Source: Spongiibacter sp. IMCC21906
Lineage (GTDB): Bacteria; Pseudomonadota; Gammaproteobacteria; Pseudomonadales; Spongiibacteraceae
DNA length: 64,000 nt
Assembly (NCBI RefSeq): GCF_001010805.1
Contig: NZ_CP011477.1
Location: forward strand, 868,001-932,000
Direction of reading: 5' to 3'
Below are positions 49,332-57,988 of the stretch, in pieces. Numbering within the stretch: position 1 is the first letter of the stretch; each line of letters opens with the position of its first letter. A program made the position numbers and the translations under genes. Below the pieces are notes generated by a model, which did no database searches, had not been told where the DNA came from, and saw only the letters and a list, made by a program, of their open reading frames with translations.

Positions 49332-49805
49332 TTAAGGTGATATGAGCCAGAGCTTGTCAGCTGACAGGTAGTCTACTGCTTGGCCAATATGGATGCCAGG
49401 TGCTTGAGCGTCAAGTTCGGCCAGTGGGGCGAGTACAAAGGGCCGCTCTGGGATTGCCGGGTGTGGCACGGTCAAGGTATGACTGTTTATACGGGCGTCG
49501 CCATAGAGGAGTAAATCCAGGTCTAAAGTGCGTGCGCCCCAGCGTATGGCTCGCTGGCGACCCTGTTGCTGTTCAATCCCCTGTAGTGCCGTCAGTAGTG
49601 CGTGGGGGTCGAGTGATGTTGATAATTTGGCTGCGGCGTTAACGTAGTCGTCCTGCGCGCCGGGGCCAATCGCTTTGGAGCCGTAAAATCGTGAAACCGC
49701 GTCGAGCCGGCAGCTGGGTAGCGCGGCAAGCGCGTCGATTGCCCTGAGTAATTGTTGTCTGGGCTGGCTAAGGTTGCTGCCCAGCCCTATAAAACACGGA
49801 ATCAT
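49332..49805 (-). CDS. folK: HPPK, 2-amino-4-hydroxy-6-hydroxymethyldihydropteridine diphosphokinase
   Basis: 157 residues from ATG 49805. The HPPK core has FIGLGSNLSQPRQQL, GPGAQDDYVNAA, and the signature RWGARTLDLDLLLYGD followed by LTVPHPAIPERPFVLAPL. It pyrophosphorylates 6-hydroxymethyl-dihydropterin for folate. The ATG overlaps the pcnB stop (ATGA). The longer open frame is antisense-like pcnB overlap and is rejected. Confidence 0.95.
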   Translation of the reverse strand: MIPCFIGLGSNLSQPRQQLLRAIDALAALPSCRLDAVSRFYGSKAIGPGAQDDYVNAAAKLSTSLDPHALLTALQGIEQQQGRQRAIRWGARTLDLDLLLYGDARINSHTLTVPHPAIPERPFVLAPLAELDAQAPGIHIGQAVDYLSADKLWLISP

Positions 49806-51193
49806 TCCGGGTTGCGGGCCGCATTGGGTGGTCTGCGACGGCGTCTGCGAGGACGTTTTCGCGGTTCTTGGCTGCTGCTGGTTTTGAGCATAGCGTCGCG
49901 TAATTCGGGACGGCTTTCCTGAAAAGCCAGCCACCATTGCCCGAGTTCGGGTTCAATCTCTTCGGCCTGTTCTCTTAGCAGAAGGAAATCAAAACCAGCG
50001 CGAAAGTAACGGTGCTCCAGTAGTTGTTCTGCGCGTTTGCCGTTGCGTTTGGTGAGCCGGAACTGCAGTTCCCAAATGTCGCGCATTGGCAGGGAAAACC
50101 GCTTGGGAATCGCCACAGTTTGTTGTTGCTTGTGCAGAACGCGCTCAGAGGCTTGATGCAGTGCAGGGATTTCGGGCACACCAGAAGCGGCGATTTCAGC
50201 TTGCAGTGATTTCACCAAGGGCCAAAGGATCACGGCGTAAATAAAAGCCGGGGTGACGGATTTGCCTTCGGCAATTCGCGCATCGGTGTTAATCAAGCCC
50301 TGTTGGATAATGGCTTCTGCCGCGGGGGTTTGCTTGTTTAACATGGTCTGGGTGGCAGGAAACAAGGGTTGAAATAAACCATAGCGCTGTAATAAGGCAT
50401 AGGTTTGCAGGCCATTCCCAGCCATAAATAATTTCAAGACTTCGTCAAATAATCTCGCGGGGGAGATGTCTCTGAGCAGCGGTGCCAGTCGTTGAATTGG
50501 TTCTTCGGTAGCGGCTTCAATATCAAAATTCAGTTTTGCCGCAAAACGTATAACCCGCATCATTCTTACTGGGTCTTCGCGGTAACGAGTTTCGGGGTCG
50601 CCAATAACCCGGATAAGTTTATCGTTCAGGTCTTGCAGGCCGCCCATATAATCGTACACACAAAAGTCTTTGCTGGTGTAGTACAGGGCGTTAATGGTGA
50701 GGTCTCTGCGCTCAGCGTCTTCAGTAACCGAACCATAGATATTGTCTCGCAGCAGCATTCCACTTTCGTTGCGAGCAGAATGTTGCTTGCTGACTGTTCC
50801 GCCGGTGTCGCTATGATTACCTCGGAAAGTGGTGACCTCTATCACTTCTCTGCCAAAACGCACATGGACAATCTTGAAGCGCCTGCCAATGATGCGGCTG
50901 TTGCGAAACAGGCCGCGCACTTGCTCGGGGGTGGCATCGGTGGCGACGTCGAAGTCTTTGGGTTGGCCGCCGAGCAAAATGTCTCTCACGCCGCCGCCAA
51001 CAAGGTAGGCGTCATAGCCAGACTGGTTCAGCCGGTGCATGACTTTTAGCGCGCTATCGCTAATAAGTCGACGGGATATGTTGTGATGATCCCTGGGGAT
51101 TATCACGGGCTCCCTTGCGGCAGTGCGCCTATTGGATTTGGGGAGTTTCTTGGTGAGCTTTTTCCACAGCCCGGCAACGGAGCTAGATGTCAT
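49802..51193 (-). CDS. pcnB: Poly(A) polymerase I
   Basis: 463 residues. Nucleotidyltransferase core GYDAYLVGGGVRDILLGGQPKDFDVATDA with the catalytic DxD, then RRFKIVHVRFG and RDLTINALYY. The C-terminus is a strongly basic tail (KRPRRRRRRPP). It polyadenylates RNA 3' ends and promotes decay. It follows cbrB and the CrcZ-like region, as in Pseudomonas, and is coupled to folK by ATGA. Confidence 0.95.
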   Translation of the reverse strand: MTSSSVAGLWKKLTKKLPKSNRRTAAREPVIIPRDHHNISRRLISDSALKVMHRLNQSGYDAYLVGGGVRDILLGGQPKDFDVATDATPEQVRGLFRNSRIIGRRFKIVHVRFGREVIEVTTFRGNHSDTGGTVSKQHSARNESGMLLRDNIYGSVTEDAERRDLTINALYYTSKDFCVYDYMGGLQDLNDKLIRVIGDPETRYREDPVRMMRVIRFAAKLNFDIEAATEEPIQRLAPLLRDISPARLFDEVLKLFMAGNGLQTYALLQRYGLFQPLFPATQTMLNKQTPAAEAIIQQGLINTDARIAEGKSVTPAFIYAVILWPLVKSLQAEIAASGVPEIPALHQASERVLHKQQQTVAIPKRFSLPMRDIWELQFRLTKRNGKRAEQLLEHRYFRAGFDFLLLREQAEEIEPELGQWWLAFQESRPELRDAMLKTSSSQEPRKRPRRRRRRPPNAARNPE

Positions 51194-51292
51194 CGTAAGA
51201 GTGCTTGGCCATTAACAGAAGGCAGGCATTCTATCATAGCAAGAGAAACTGTGTGGGGGCGGTAAGTGGACAAATTTTGATAGTCTAGAAAT

Positions 51293-51399
51293 GAAGAAGG
51301 GGAAAACATAGTCTTCCCCACCCAGGTCTTTTTATTGCTCTTTTATTGTTATTGTTCTCGTTTTCTTATTTTTATTAGTTAAGGTTTTATTCTTCTTTG
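51293..51399 (-). ncRNA. Predicted CrcZ/CrcY-like Hfq-Crc-titrating sRNA
   Basis: A predicted transcript of about 107 nt on the minus strand in the cbrB-pcnB gap, where Pseudomonas carries crcZ. It starts 12 nt after a sigma-54 promoter. It holds four AAN-triplet runs: AAGAAGAATAA, AATAAAAATAAGAA, AACAATAACAATAA and CAATAAAAAG. These match the AAnAAnAA motif bound by the Hfq distal face with Crc. It ends in a 9-bp hairpin (51311-51319 with 51299-51307, loop TAT) followed by TTCTTC. Pseudomonas CrcZ is about 400 nt, so this would be a compact form. There is no ORF. Ends are predicted, not measured. Confidence 0.72.
51299..51319 (-). terminator. Intrinsic terminator of the CrcZ-like RNA
   Basis: The minus strand reads GGGGAAGAC-TAT-GTTTTCCCC: nine pairs, one of them G-U, followed by TTCTTCATTTC. 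It lies about 105 bp upstream of pcnB. Confidence 0.68.
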
Positions 51400-51409
51400 A
51401 CAATACTAA

Positions 51410-51425
51410 AGCATGTGCTGTGCCA
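51410..51425 (-). promoter_or_regulatory. Sigma-54 promoter of the CrcZ-like RNA
   Basis: The minus strand reads TGGCACAGCACATGCT: -24 GG and -12 GC at the correct spacing, 14 of 16 consensus positions. Predicted start is near 51399. It sits inside a 14-bp inverted repeat (51402-51415 with 51424-51437). Confidence 0.78.
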
Positions 51426-51499
51426 TGTTTTAGTATTTGTTTAAAAACAATGACTTAGGAATATTTGGGTGGTTTTTGTTTTGCTTTTTTTTGCCTGCT

Positions 51500-51527
51500 T
51501 GTTACCGATGTAAACGGCTTTTGTTAC
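51500..51527 (-). promoter_or_regulatory. Candidate CbrB enhancer sites
   Basis: On the + strand TGTTAC (51500-51505), GTAAAC (51510-51515) and TGTTAC (51522-51527) lie 100-128 bp upstream of the predicted sRNA start, just past the cbrB stop. The CbrB target I recall in Pseudomonas is built from TGTTAC/GTAACA half-sites. The spacing differs from that palindrome. Confidence 0.5.
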
Positions 51528-51553
51528 ACAGGTCTTGAATGGGTAACGCTTGC

Positions 51554-53002
51554 TTAGCTACCTGAGCGGGTGCTGGCCTTTTTACGTGGGATGCCTAGTC
51601 GTTGCCGACGTTCCCACAGGCACTTTCTACTGACCCCCAGTTTTTGCGCGAGTTCGGTTTCGCTCATGGAGTCTTGATGTTCAAGTACAAAGTGTTGGAA
51701 ATAGTCTTCTAGTGACAGATCTTCGCTGGGGTCGGCGGTTCGTCCTGCGGAGGTCTTGTTTCGGCCGGTATCTTTTTTGTTGGCATCTCTGGTTTGGCGG
51801 GATGCGGGATCTGCTTGTCTACCGCGAATTTGGTTGATGTCGACCAGTTCTAGGTCGATGTCGAGTAACTCGTTGTCGATTTCGTCGCCGTCACAGAGAA
51901 TAACCGCACGCTCTACGGCATTCTCTAACTCGCGAATATTTCCCGGCCATACATAGGTTGTAATCGCCTGGATAGTTTTGGGGCTGAAGTGCATGGCCGG
52001 TTTGCCCATGGCTTCACAACGACTGCGTAACATGGTTTCAGCAATTTCTAAAATATCCTTACCGCGCTCTCTCAGGGGCGGCAGCTCTAATTTCATGACA
52101 TTAATACGGTAATAAAGGTCTTCTCTAAAGTGGCCAGCGTGAGCCATTTCTTTCAGGTTGCGGTGAGTGGCGCAAATCAGTCGCACATTAACCTTGCTGG
52201 ATTCGACTGCACCGATGCGGCGAATCTCGTCTTCTTGGATGAAACGCAGTAATCGGGCTTGGGCCTCAAGGGGAAGCTCGCCAATTTCATCCAGAAACAA
52301 GGTGCCGCCGTCGGCGGCTTCTATTAAGCCGATTCGATTGCTGTTGGCGCCGGTAAAGGCGCCTTTCTCATAACCGAACAGCTCTGATTCGATAAGGGTT
52401 TCTGGAATGGCAGCGCAATTGACGCAAACGATGGCTTTGCCTGCTCGGTCGCTTTGGGCATGAATAGCCCGGGCGACTAATTCTTTGCCCGTTCCTGTTT
52501 CACCATGAATCAGAACGGTGGCGTTAGTTGGGGCGACACGTTCAATGCGCTCATACACCTGGCGTATGGCTTGGCAGTTGCCGATCATGCCATTGGCATT
52601 GGCGACTGCTTTCCCCTGTCGGTTTGTTCCGGTTTTATGGGGAGGATTGTTCTCGCTATTGGTTTGAATAATGCGGGCGACGGTTTCTAGCATTTCATCG
52701 TGGTCGAAAGGCTTGGCGATATAGTCGATGGCACCCATCTTCATGGTATCAACGGCGGACTTCAGGCTGGCGTAGCTGGTCATTATCAACACCGGCGACT
52801 CGGTTTTGTTGATAATGTCAGTGCCGTTGGCGCCGGGCAGTCTTAAGTCGCTGATAATTAAATCGTAATTGTTGACTTGCTGGGAGGCGAGGGCTTCTTT
52901 GACGGAGGTGGCTACATCGACTGCGTAGCCGTTGTGCTCCAATAACCGTCGCAATGCCAAGCGGATGACATCTTCATCTTCGACGATCATTATTCGTGCC
53001 AT
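51554..53002 (-). CDS. cbrB: Sigma-54-dependent response regulator CbrB
   Basis: 482 residues (Pseudomonas CbrB 478). Receiver with Asp52 in SDLRLPG, AAA+ domain with GETGTGKE, GAFTGA contact loop and GNIRELENAVERA. A Q/T/K/S-rich linker leads to a Fis-type HTH (ETELAQKLGVSRKCLWERRQRLG). It activates sigma-54 promoters for carbon and nitrogen source use and, in Pseudomonas, the crcZ sRNA. GGGAGA precedes the ATG. Neighbours cbrA upstream and pcnB downstream settle the assignment. Confidence 0.92.
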   Translation of the reverse strand: MARIMIVEDEDVIRLALRRLLEHNGYAVDVATSVKEALASQQVNNYDLIISDLRLPGANGTDIINKTESPVLIMTSYASLKSAVDTMKMGAIDYIAKPFDHDEMLETVARIIQTNSENNPPHKTGTNRQGKAVANANGMIGNCQAIRQVYERIERVAPTNATVLIHGETGTGKELVARAIHAQSDRAGKAIVCVNCAAIPETLIESELFGYEKGAFTGANSNRIGLIEAADGGTLFLDEIGELPLEAQARLLRFIQEDEIRRIGAVESSKVNVRLICATHRNLKEMAHAGHFREDLYYRINVMKLELPPLRERGKDILEIAETMLRSRCEAMGKPAMHFSPKTIQAITTYVWPGNIRELENAVERAVILCDGDEIDNELLDIDLELVDINQIRGRQADPASRQTRDANKKDTGRNKTSAGRTADPSEDLSLEDYFQHFVLEHQDSMSETELAQKLGVSRKCLWERRQRLGIPRKKASTRSGS

Positions 53003-53175
53003 AGAGTTCTCCCGATGTATCTATACGCCAGCGCGTGTTTGTCAGCCGAACAACATACCCCGTCCCCGGTATTTTTTCTAGACCGAAGGCCGTGCAAGAT
53101 GTTTGCTGGCTGGCGGCTGGTACGCATTAATTGGCTGTTTAAGATCACTTTTTGTTGATCTATTGTTGATGCGCC

Positions 53176-56127
53176 TCATTGCTGGGGCTCGATAATAGGC
53201 AGGTAAATATGCAGCCGTGTTCCTACGCCCCTTTCGGTGACAGGACTCTCAATGCTGATTTCGCCGCGTAGGTCGCGGATGATGCTATAGACTAAGGCGA
53301 GACCGAGGCCCGTGCCTTTGCCCGGTTCTTTGGTGGTAAAGAAGGGCTCGAAAATTTGGTCTTTTAACGTACTGTCTATACCGTGGCCTTGGTCGGTAAC
53401 GGTGATATGGGCGCGCTCTTGGTCGGCATTGGCACAAATGGTGATTGTGCCATCAAGCGGGCTGGCATCTCTGGCATTAGATAAAATGTTGATAAACACT
53501 TGTAGTAACCGTTGAGTGTCGCCGGTGACCCAAATACTGTCGTCACAATCATTGTTGAAATGTACTTTATGGGCGGTACTGTCAAGGTTGAGCAGTTGCA
53601 ACGCTTCATCTACAGAGGCGCGTATATGTACAGGTTCTATTGCCTGGGTCGGGTCTTCCCTTCCTGTGTGGGCAAAGTTCACTAAGCTGCGGACAATAGT
53701 GGTAATACGCTGGGTTTGCTTAATAATTTGAGATGCGGTTTCTAGACTCTCGGGGTTATCGGTGTCGTAACGCAGGTTTTGGGCGAGTGAGGCGATGCCG
53801 GTGACTGGGTTGCCAATTTCGTGGGCAACCCCTGCAGCTAAACGACCAATCGAGGCAAGACGCTCCTGGTGGGTTAGCTCATTTTCGAGTAGCTGGTTTT
53901 CGGTGACATCCTCGACAACCACGATAAGTTCATCCCGGCCCATTATCCCTGACTCAGTTTTGTGCAGGTTTAGCCAGCGTAGCCCGCGGTCAGTGTCGAT
54001 GCTGCGTTTACTCCAATGCAGATCTTCGCTGATAAAGAAGTCTTGCAGCAAACCCGCCCAAGCACTGGGAAGGCCGCTTAGATGGGAGCCGGTAATATCG
54101 CTTCCCGTGATGCGGGTGGTGTCTGACATAGACATATTCCACAGCAAAATTTCTTGGTCTTGCCCCAGAGCGCAGACCCCAATGGGCAGGTTCTCTAATG
54201 TTTCGCGGTGGTAGCGTCTGAGGCTGTCTAAGTCGGCAGCCAGGCCGGTTAGGTGGCTTTGGTAATGCTCTAGACGCTCCTCGATAAAGTTAATGTCTTC
54301 GCTTTCGCCCATAATGTTTTCGGTATAGGGCAGCGTGCGGTCAATGACGCGGCGGGCACTGGAGGGGCCGATTAATGATGACAGGTTAACTTCGATACGG
54401 TCTCTAATACGGCGCAGTGCATAGGGTCGAGTCTCAGACTCTTTGAGTTTGAGCTCTTCCAGTGCGCGGTGGAATTCTTGGTTGGCGGCACTTTCCCCCA
54501 GCACTTGCTGTAAGCGCAGTTTCATTTGTCGGGCATCTTGCAGGTTGAGTGCCGCGCGGCTGGGCCGGTTTAGATCGTCTAATGTACAAGCTTCGGCGGC
54601 GCTGCGTTCTTCTGCTGGAGTATCGCTAATCAATGAGACCAGTACAAACACAGCAGCGTTAAGCGTTAATGAGGTGGCGGCAACAGTAATCCAATGCTGT
54701 TCGGCTGCAAGAGAGAAAATATTGAGGGGGCCAGAGAAAATGCTCTCGATGCCAGCCAGCATGGGTAGCAATAGACCGATAAACCAGACCACAAAACCGG
54801 TACTTAAACCACTGATAAAGCCGGTTCGGTTGGCGGAGGGCCAGTATAAGACGGCAACAACTGCGGGCAGGAACTGAGCGCCACCAGTAAGGGAGATCAT
54901 TAGCAAGTCGGTGAGGGTCTCTTGCTCGGGGACCATCTCATAAAATAAAAACGCGACTAAAATAATCGCGCAGATAAGCAGTTGCCGCGTCCAGAGCAGC
55001 CAGCGGTAAATATTCACTTCTTGGCCCGGTGGACGATAAACCGGCAGCACTAAATGATTGAGGCACATAGAGGCCAGCGCCAGCGTCGCAACAATAATGA
55101 CGCCACTGGCTGCCGACATGCCGCCAATGTAGGCGGCAATGACTAGAAAAGGGTTATCTATATGCAGCGGAACGCCCAGCGTGAAATAGTCGCTGGGCAT
55201 GGTTAGCCCCACCGCTTGGCCCGCCCATAAAATAGGTAATATTGGCAGGCTGATTAAAAGCAGGTAGAGCGGCATGCCCCAGCTGGCAGTGTGTAAATTG
55301 TCGCTTTCGGGGTTTTCGGTAAACAGCATGTGGAATAAGTGCGGCATACATACGGCGGCGGCAAAGAACATGACCAGCATTAGGCGGTGCGCGTCTGCCT
55401 GGGTATTGGTGGTGAGGGCTTGCAGCACCTCGGGCCGGCTTGTCAGCCATGCCTGCATTTCATCGAGGCCGCCAAAAATAGACCATACGGCGGCGGCACC
55501 GATGAGTAGCATTGCAATGAGTTTGACGGCCGACTCAAAGGCAAGCCCCACGACTAATCCTCTGTGGCTATCTTTATAGGTAAGGCTGCGAGAACCGAAC
55601 AAGATGGTAAACAGCGTAATGATTATGCAAAAACCAAAAGCGCTGAGTTCCTTGAAGTGAAAGCCTTTAAATGCAAGATGCCCGCTACTGCTCAGCATGC
55701 TTGTGGAGTCGGCAAACGTGCGAATTTGTATGGCCAGTAATGGCCAGATTGATGCCGCTAAAAATAAAGTGGCAAGCGACCCGACAAGCTGGCTGCGAAA
55801 ACGGAAACTGAGCAGGTCTGCCAGCGAGTTGAGGCGATAGGTTTTGCAAATTCGGTGAAGCGGGGTGAGCAAAATAGGCAGTAGCACCATCGCCGCTGAG
55901 ATGCCTAAGTAATAGTTCAGAAAGGCATAGCCATAGTGTTGTGCAAAGCCCACGGCGCCGTAGACAGCAAAGCTGCTGGCGTATACGCCTAGAGACAAAA
56001 CGTAAATTAAAGGGTGGCGAATTAAGCGGTCTGGTAATAGCTGTCTTTCTGCTGCGTAGGCAATGGCAAACAGCAACATAAGGTAGCCGATGCCAATAAG
56101 AAAGAGTCCATCTATGTCAAAGTTCAT
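53176..56127 (-). CDS. cbrA: Sensor histidine kinase CbrA with SSS transporter domain
   Basis: 983 residues, the same length as P. aeruginosa CbrA. The N-terminal ~490 residues hold about 13 membrane helices of a sodium/solute symporter. A linker (STAC-like), a PAS domain (about 640-745), HisKA with His769 in [10 protein letters not shown] and HATPase boxes [15 protein letters not shown] and [10 protein letters not shown] follow. It phosphorylates CbrB; histidine uptake by the SSS part is known in Pseudomonas. Its ATG overlaps the cbrX stop. The 173-bp gap to cbrB may hold a separate cbrB promoter. Confidence 0.93.
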   Translation of the reverse strand: MNFDIDGLFLIGIGYLMLLFAIAYAAERQLLPDRLIRHPLIYVLSLGVYASSFAVYGAVGFAQHYGYAFLNYYLGISAAMVLLPILLTPLHRICKTYRLNSLADLLSFRFRSQLVGSLATLFLAASIWPLLAIQIRTFADSTSMLSSSGHLAFKGFHFKELSAFGFCIIITLFTILFGSRSLTYKDSHRGLVVGLAFESAVKLIAMLLIGAAAVWSIFGGLDEMQAWLTSRPEVLQALTTNTQADAHRLMLVMFFAAAVCMPHLFHMLFTENPESDNLHTASWGMPLYLLLISLPILPILWAGQAVGLTMPSDYFTLGVPLHIDNPFLVIAAYIGGMSAASGVIIVATLALASMCLNHLVLPVYRPPGQEVNIYRWLLWTRQLLICAIILVAFLFYEMVPEQETLTDLLMISLTGGAQFLPAVVAVLYWPSANRTGFISGLSTGFVVWFIGLLLPMLAGIESIFSGPLNIFSLAAEQHWITVAATSLTLNAAVFVLVSLISDTPAEERSAAEACTLDDLNRPSRAALNLQDARQMKLRLQQVLGESAANQEFHRALEELKLKESETRPYALRRIRDRIEVNLSSLIGPSSARRVIDRTLPYTENIMGESEDINFIEERLEHYQSHLTGLAADLDSLRRYHRETLENLPIGVCALGQDQEILLWNMSMSDTTRITGSDITGSHLSGLPSAWAGLLQDFFISEDLHWSKRSIDTDRGLRWLNLHKTESGIMGRDELIVVVEDVTENQLLENELTHQERLASIGRLAAGVAHEIGNPVTGIASLAQNLRYDTDNPESLETASQIIKQTQRITTIVRSLVNFAHTGREDPTQAIEPVHIRASVDEALQLLNLDSTAHKVHFNNDCDDSIWVTGDTQRLLQVFINILSNARDASPLDGTITICANADQERAHITVTDQGHGIDSTLKDQIFEPFFTTKEPGKGTGLGLALVYSIIRDLRGEISIESPVTERGVGTRLHIYLPIIEPQQ

Positions 56128-56294
56128 TTTACGTGCTTTTGGCGATGGCTAAGGTAGATAAAGGCAATGACAACCAGCCAGAGCAGGTGATGGCGATACC
56201 ACGCACTGCCGCTGTCTTGCAGCCACTGGCTTAAGGTGGGGGCAAAAACAAAGGTAAAGCTAACCAGCAATAAAAGAGATGATTGTATTTGCAT
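56124..56294 (-). CDS. cbrX: CbrX-like small membrane protein
   Basis: A 56-residue ORF, ATG at 56294. Two hydrophobic segments (residues about 6-21, LLLLVSFTFVFAPTL, and 37-49, LLWLVVIAFIYLS) are separated by WLQDSGSAWYRHH; the C-terminus is basic (HRQKHVK). The stop overlaps the cbrA start as ATGA, so translation is coupled. Pseudomonas has a small coupled ORF, cbrX, at this exact place. No strong SD is visible. The call rests on position, size and coupling. Confidence 0.72.
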   Translation of the reverse strand: MQIQSSLLLLVSFTFVFAPTLSQWLQDSGSAWYRHHLLWLVVIAFIYLSHRQKHVK

Positions 56295-56392
56295 GGGTCT
56301 GCGGCTGTCGTCAGTGGCGAAAAGATGGTACTGGAGGCGTGGCTAAACTGCAAAGCAGTATGTGCCTTTAACGTTTTGGCAGAGTAACAGAG

Positions 56393-57268
56393 TCAGGCCA
56401 AGATATGGGTTTGGGCGGGAATATCTTCTACTCGCCAGTGGGCGGTAGCCCAATGAAGGATATCTTCGCAATTTTTCAGCGATGCGGGTGGCGTTGGCTG
56501 GCCAAGGTGCTGGAGGCAGCGTCGAATATTGCTGACTGAAAGGTTGTTGTCCAGCGCAGGCGCTGCTCGTTGTTTGCTGAGTTTGTCGCCGGATGTGTCG
56601 GTTAACACCGGGATGTGCAGGTAGCGTGGTGTTGGCGCGCTTAGCTTTTGTTGTAAGTAAATTTGCCGGGCGGTGGAGTCCAGCAAGTCGACCCCTCTGA
56701 CGATGTCGGTAATGCCACTGCTGATATCATCGACGACAACCGCCAGCTGGTATGCATAAAGACCGTCCCGGCGTTTTAAAATAGTGTCACCCACAGCGTT
56801 GCTCATGTGTTCGTGCTGGGGGCCTTGGAGGCGATCAATAAAATGAATTTCTCGCTGATCGGCCTTAAGCCGCAAGGCAAAGCTGTCAGGATTTAAGGGC
56901 GCAATGCAGGGGCGTTGATGCAAGCCATTGTTGCGAGCGAGTTGACGTCGAGAGCAGCTGCATTGAAAGAGTTCGTCGGCGTGTAAGAGTGTTTCTAGCG
57001 TTTGCTCAAAAGCATGACTGTGTTGATGCTGCCAGCTGATCTCGCCATCCCAAATAAGGCCGTGGCAACGCAAGCTGTCAATGATCGACTGGGCGGCGCC
57101 TTGTTCTTCTCGGGGCGGATCAATATCTTCGATGCGTAGCAGCCATGTGCCGCAATGTGCCTTGGCGTCGAGGTAGCTTGCCAGTGCAGCCAGCAGGGAG
57201 CCGATATGCAAGGGGCCGGAAGGAGAGGGCGCAAAGCGGCCCACATATTTGGGTCCGTTTTGAGGCAT
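56393..57268 (-). CDS. gluQ: Glutamyl-Q tRNA(Asp) synthetase
   Basis: 291 residues, the catalytic half of a GluRS without the anticodon domain. Class I signatures: GRFAPSPSGPLHIGS (HIGH) and DKLSKQ (KMSKS). Zinc ligands are represented by CSCSRRQL. It attaches glutamate to the queuosine of tRNA-Asp. It lies between dksA and cbrX, as in Pseudomonas. Confidence 0.95.
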   Translation of the reverse strand: MPQNGPKYVGRFAPSPSGPLHIGSLLAALASYLDAKAHCGTWLLRIEDIDPPREEQGAAQSIIDSLRCHGLIWDGEISWQHQHSHAFEQTLETLLHADELFQCSCSRRQLARNNGLHQRPCIAPLNPDSFALRLKADQREIHFIDRLQGPQHEHMSNAVGDTILKRRDGLYAYQLAVVVDDISSGITDIVRGVDLLDSTARQIYLQQKLSAPTPRYLHIPVLTDTSGDKLSKQRAAPALDNNLSVSNIRRCLQHLGQPTPPASLKNCEDILHWATAHWRVEDIPAQTHILA

Positions 57269-57301
57269 TGTCCTCTCTTTAATTGGGGGCAGAAATTGCA
57301 G

Positions 57302-57324
57302 ATAAAGGCGAGGCTAGCCTCGCC
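57302..57324 (-). terminator. Intrinsic terminator of dksA
   Basis: GGCGAGGCTAGCCTCGCC (57307-57324) is a perfect palindrome. On the minus strand it is followed by TTTATC, just after the dksA stop. Confidence 0.8.
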
Positions 57325-57331
57325 CACGGTA

Positions 57332-57769
57332 TCAGCCGCGCTCTTGACGCTCTTTGATTTCGTCTAGGGTTTTGCAGTCAATGCACAGGGTTGCTGTCGG
57401 ACGAGCTTCCAGCCGTTTTATGCCAATTTCGACACCACAGGTGTCGCAAAAACCATAGTCGTCTTCGTCGATCAGGTCGAGAGTCGAGTCAATTTTCTTA
57501 ATAAGTTTGCGCTCGCGATCGCGGGTGCGCAGTTCAAGACTGAACTCTTCTTCCTGGGTTGCCCTATCTGCAGGGTCGGGGAAGTTGGCGGCCTCGTCTT
57601 TCATATGAGACACCGTTCTATCGACCTCTTGCATCAATTCCGATTTCCAGCTGTATAGAATCTCCCGAAAGTGATTCTTCTGGTCTTCGTTCATATAGGC
57701 TTCGCCCTTCTTCGCTTTATAGGGAACGAAGGGTTTTAGCGTTTCTGCTTCTTTTTGCTTTGCAGCCAT
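57332..57769 (-). CDS. dksA: RNA polymerase-binding transcription factor DksA
   Basis: 145 residues from ATG 57769 with GAGGG 8 bp upstream. The coiled coil carries the tip acidic pair DPADRA, and the zinc finger has CDTCG and CIDCK. It binds the RNAP secondary channel and works with ppGpp. A longer frame with 34 extra residues is rejected because DksA proteins start near MAAKQ. It is divergent from the aminotransferase gene. Confidence 0.96.
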   Translation of the reverse strand: MAAKQKEAETLKPFVPYKAKKGEAYMNEDQKNHFREILYSWKSELMQEVDRTVSHMKDEAANFPDPADRATQEEEFSLELRTRDRERKLIKKIDSTLDLIDEDDYGFCDTCGVEIGIKRLEARPTATLCIDCKTLDEIKERQERG

Positions 57770-57929
57770 GTGTGGCCCTCTTCTCACAAGCCTTTTAACC
57801 GCGTTCTGCGGACTTGTTAGGCGGGTGCTATGCCGCCAAACCGGCAAAGCTACCAGATAAATGCACACCACGCCACACGAAATTGCCTGTTGTTTGTCTC
57901 TGGCGGCTTTGGGTGGGCCTCTCGTGTGT

Positions 57930-57957
57930 TTGAGTTGCCGACCGCAGTTGCTATGAT
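57930..57957 (+). promoter_or_regulatory. Predicted promoter of the aminotransferase gene
   Basis: TTGAGT (57930-57935), a 16-bp spacer and TATGAT (57952-57957). The predicted start lies about 25 nt before GTG 57989. Confidence 0.5.
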
Positions 57958-57988
57958 CGCGACTTTAACAATAGCTGGAGACGCTAGA

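Noticed and set aside
49806-49937. Longer folK start
   Set aside because: The extra 44 residues lie inside pcnB and HPPK begins at the Met in the ATGA overlap.
57830-57988. ATG-started N-terminal extension of the aminotransferase
   Set aside because: It runs through the predicted promoter; aminotransferases of this class start near the GTG, which has a GGAG site.
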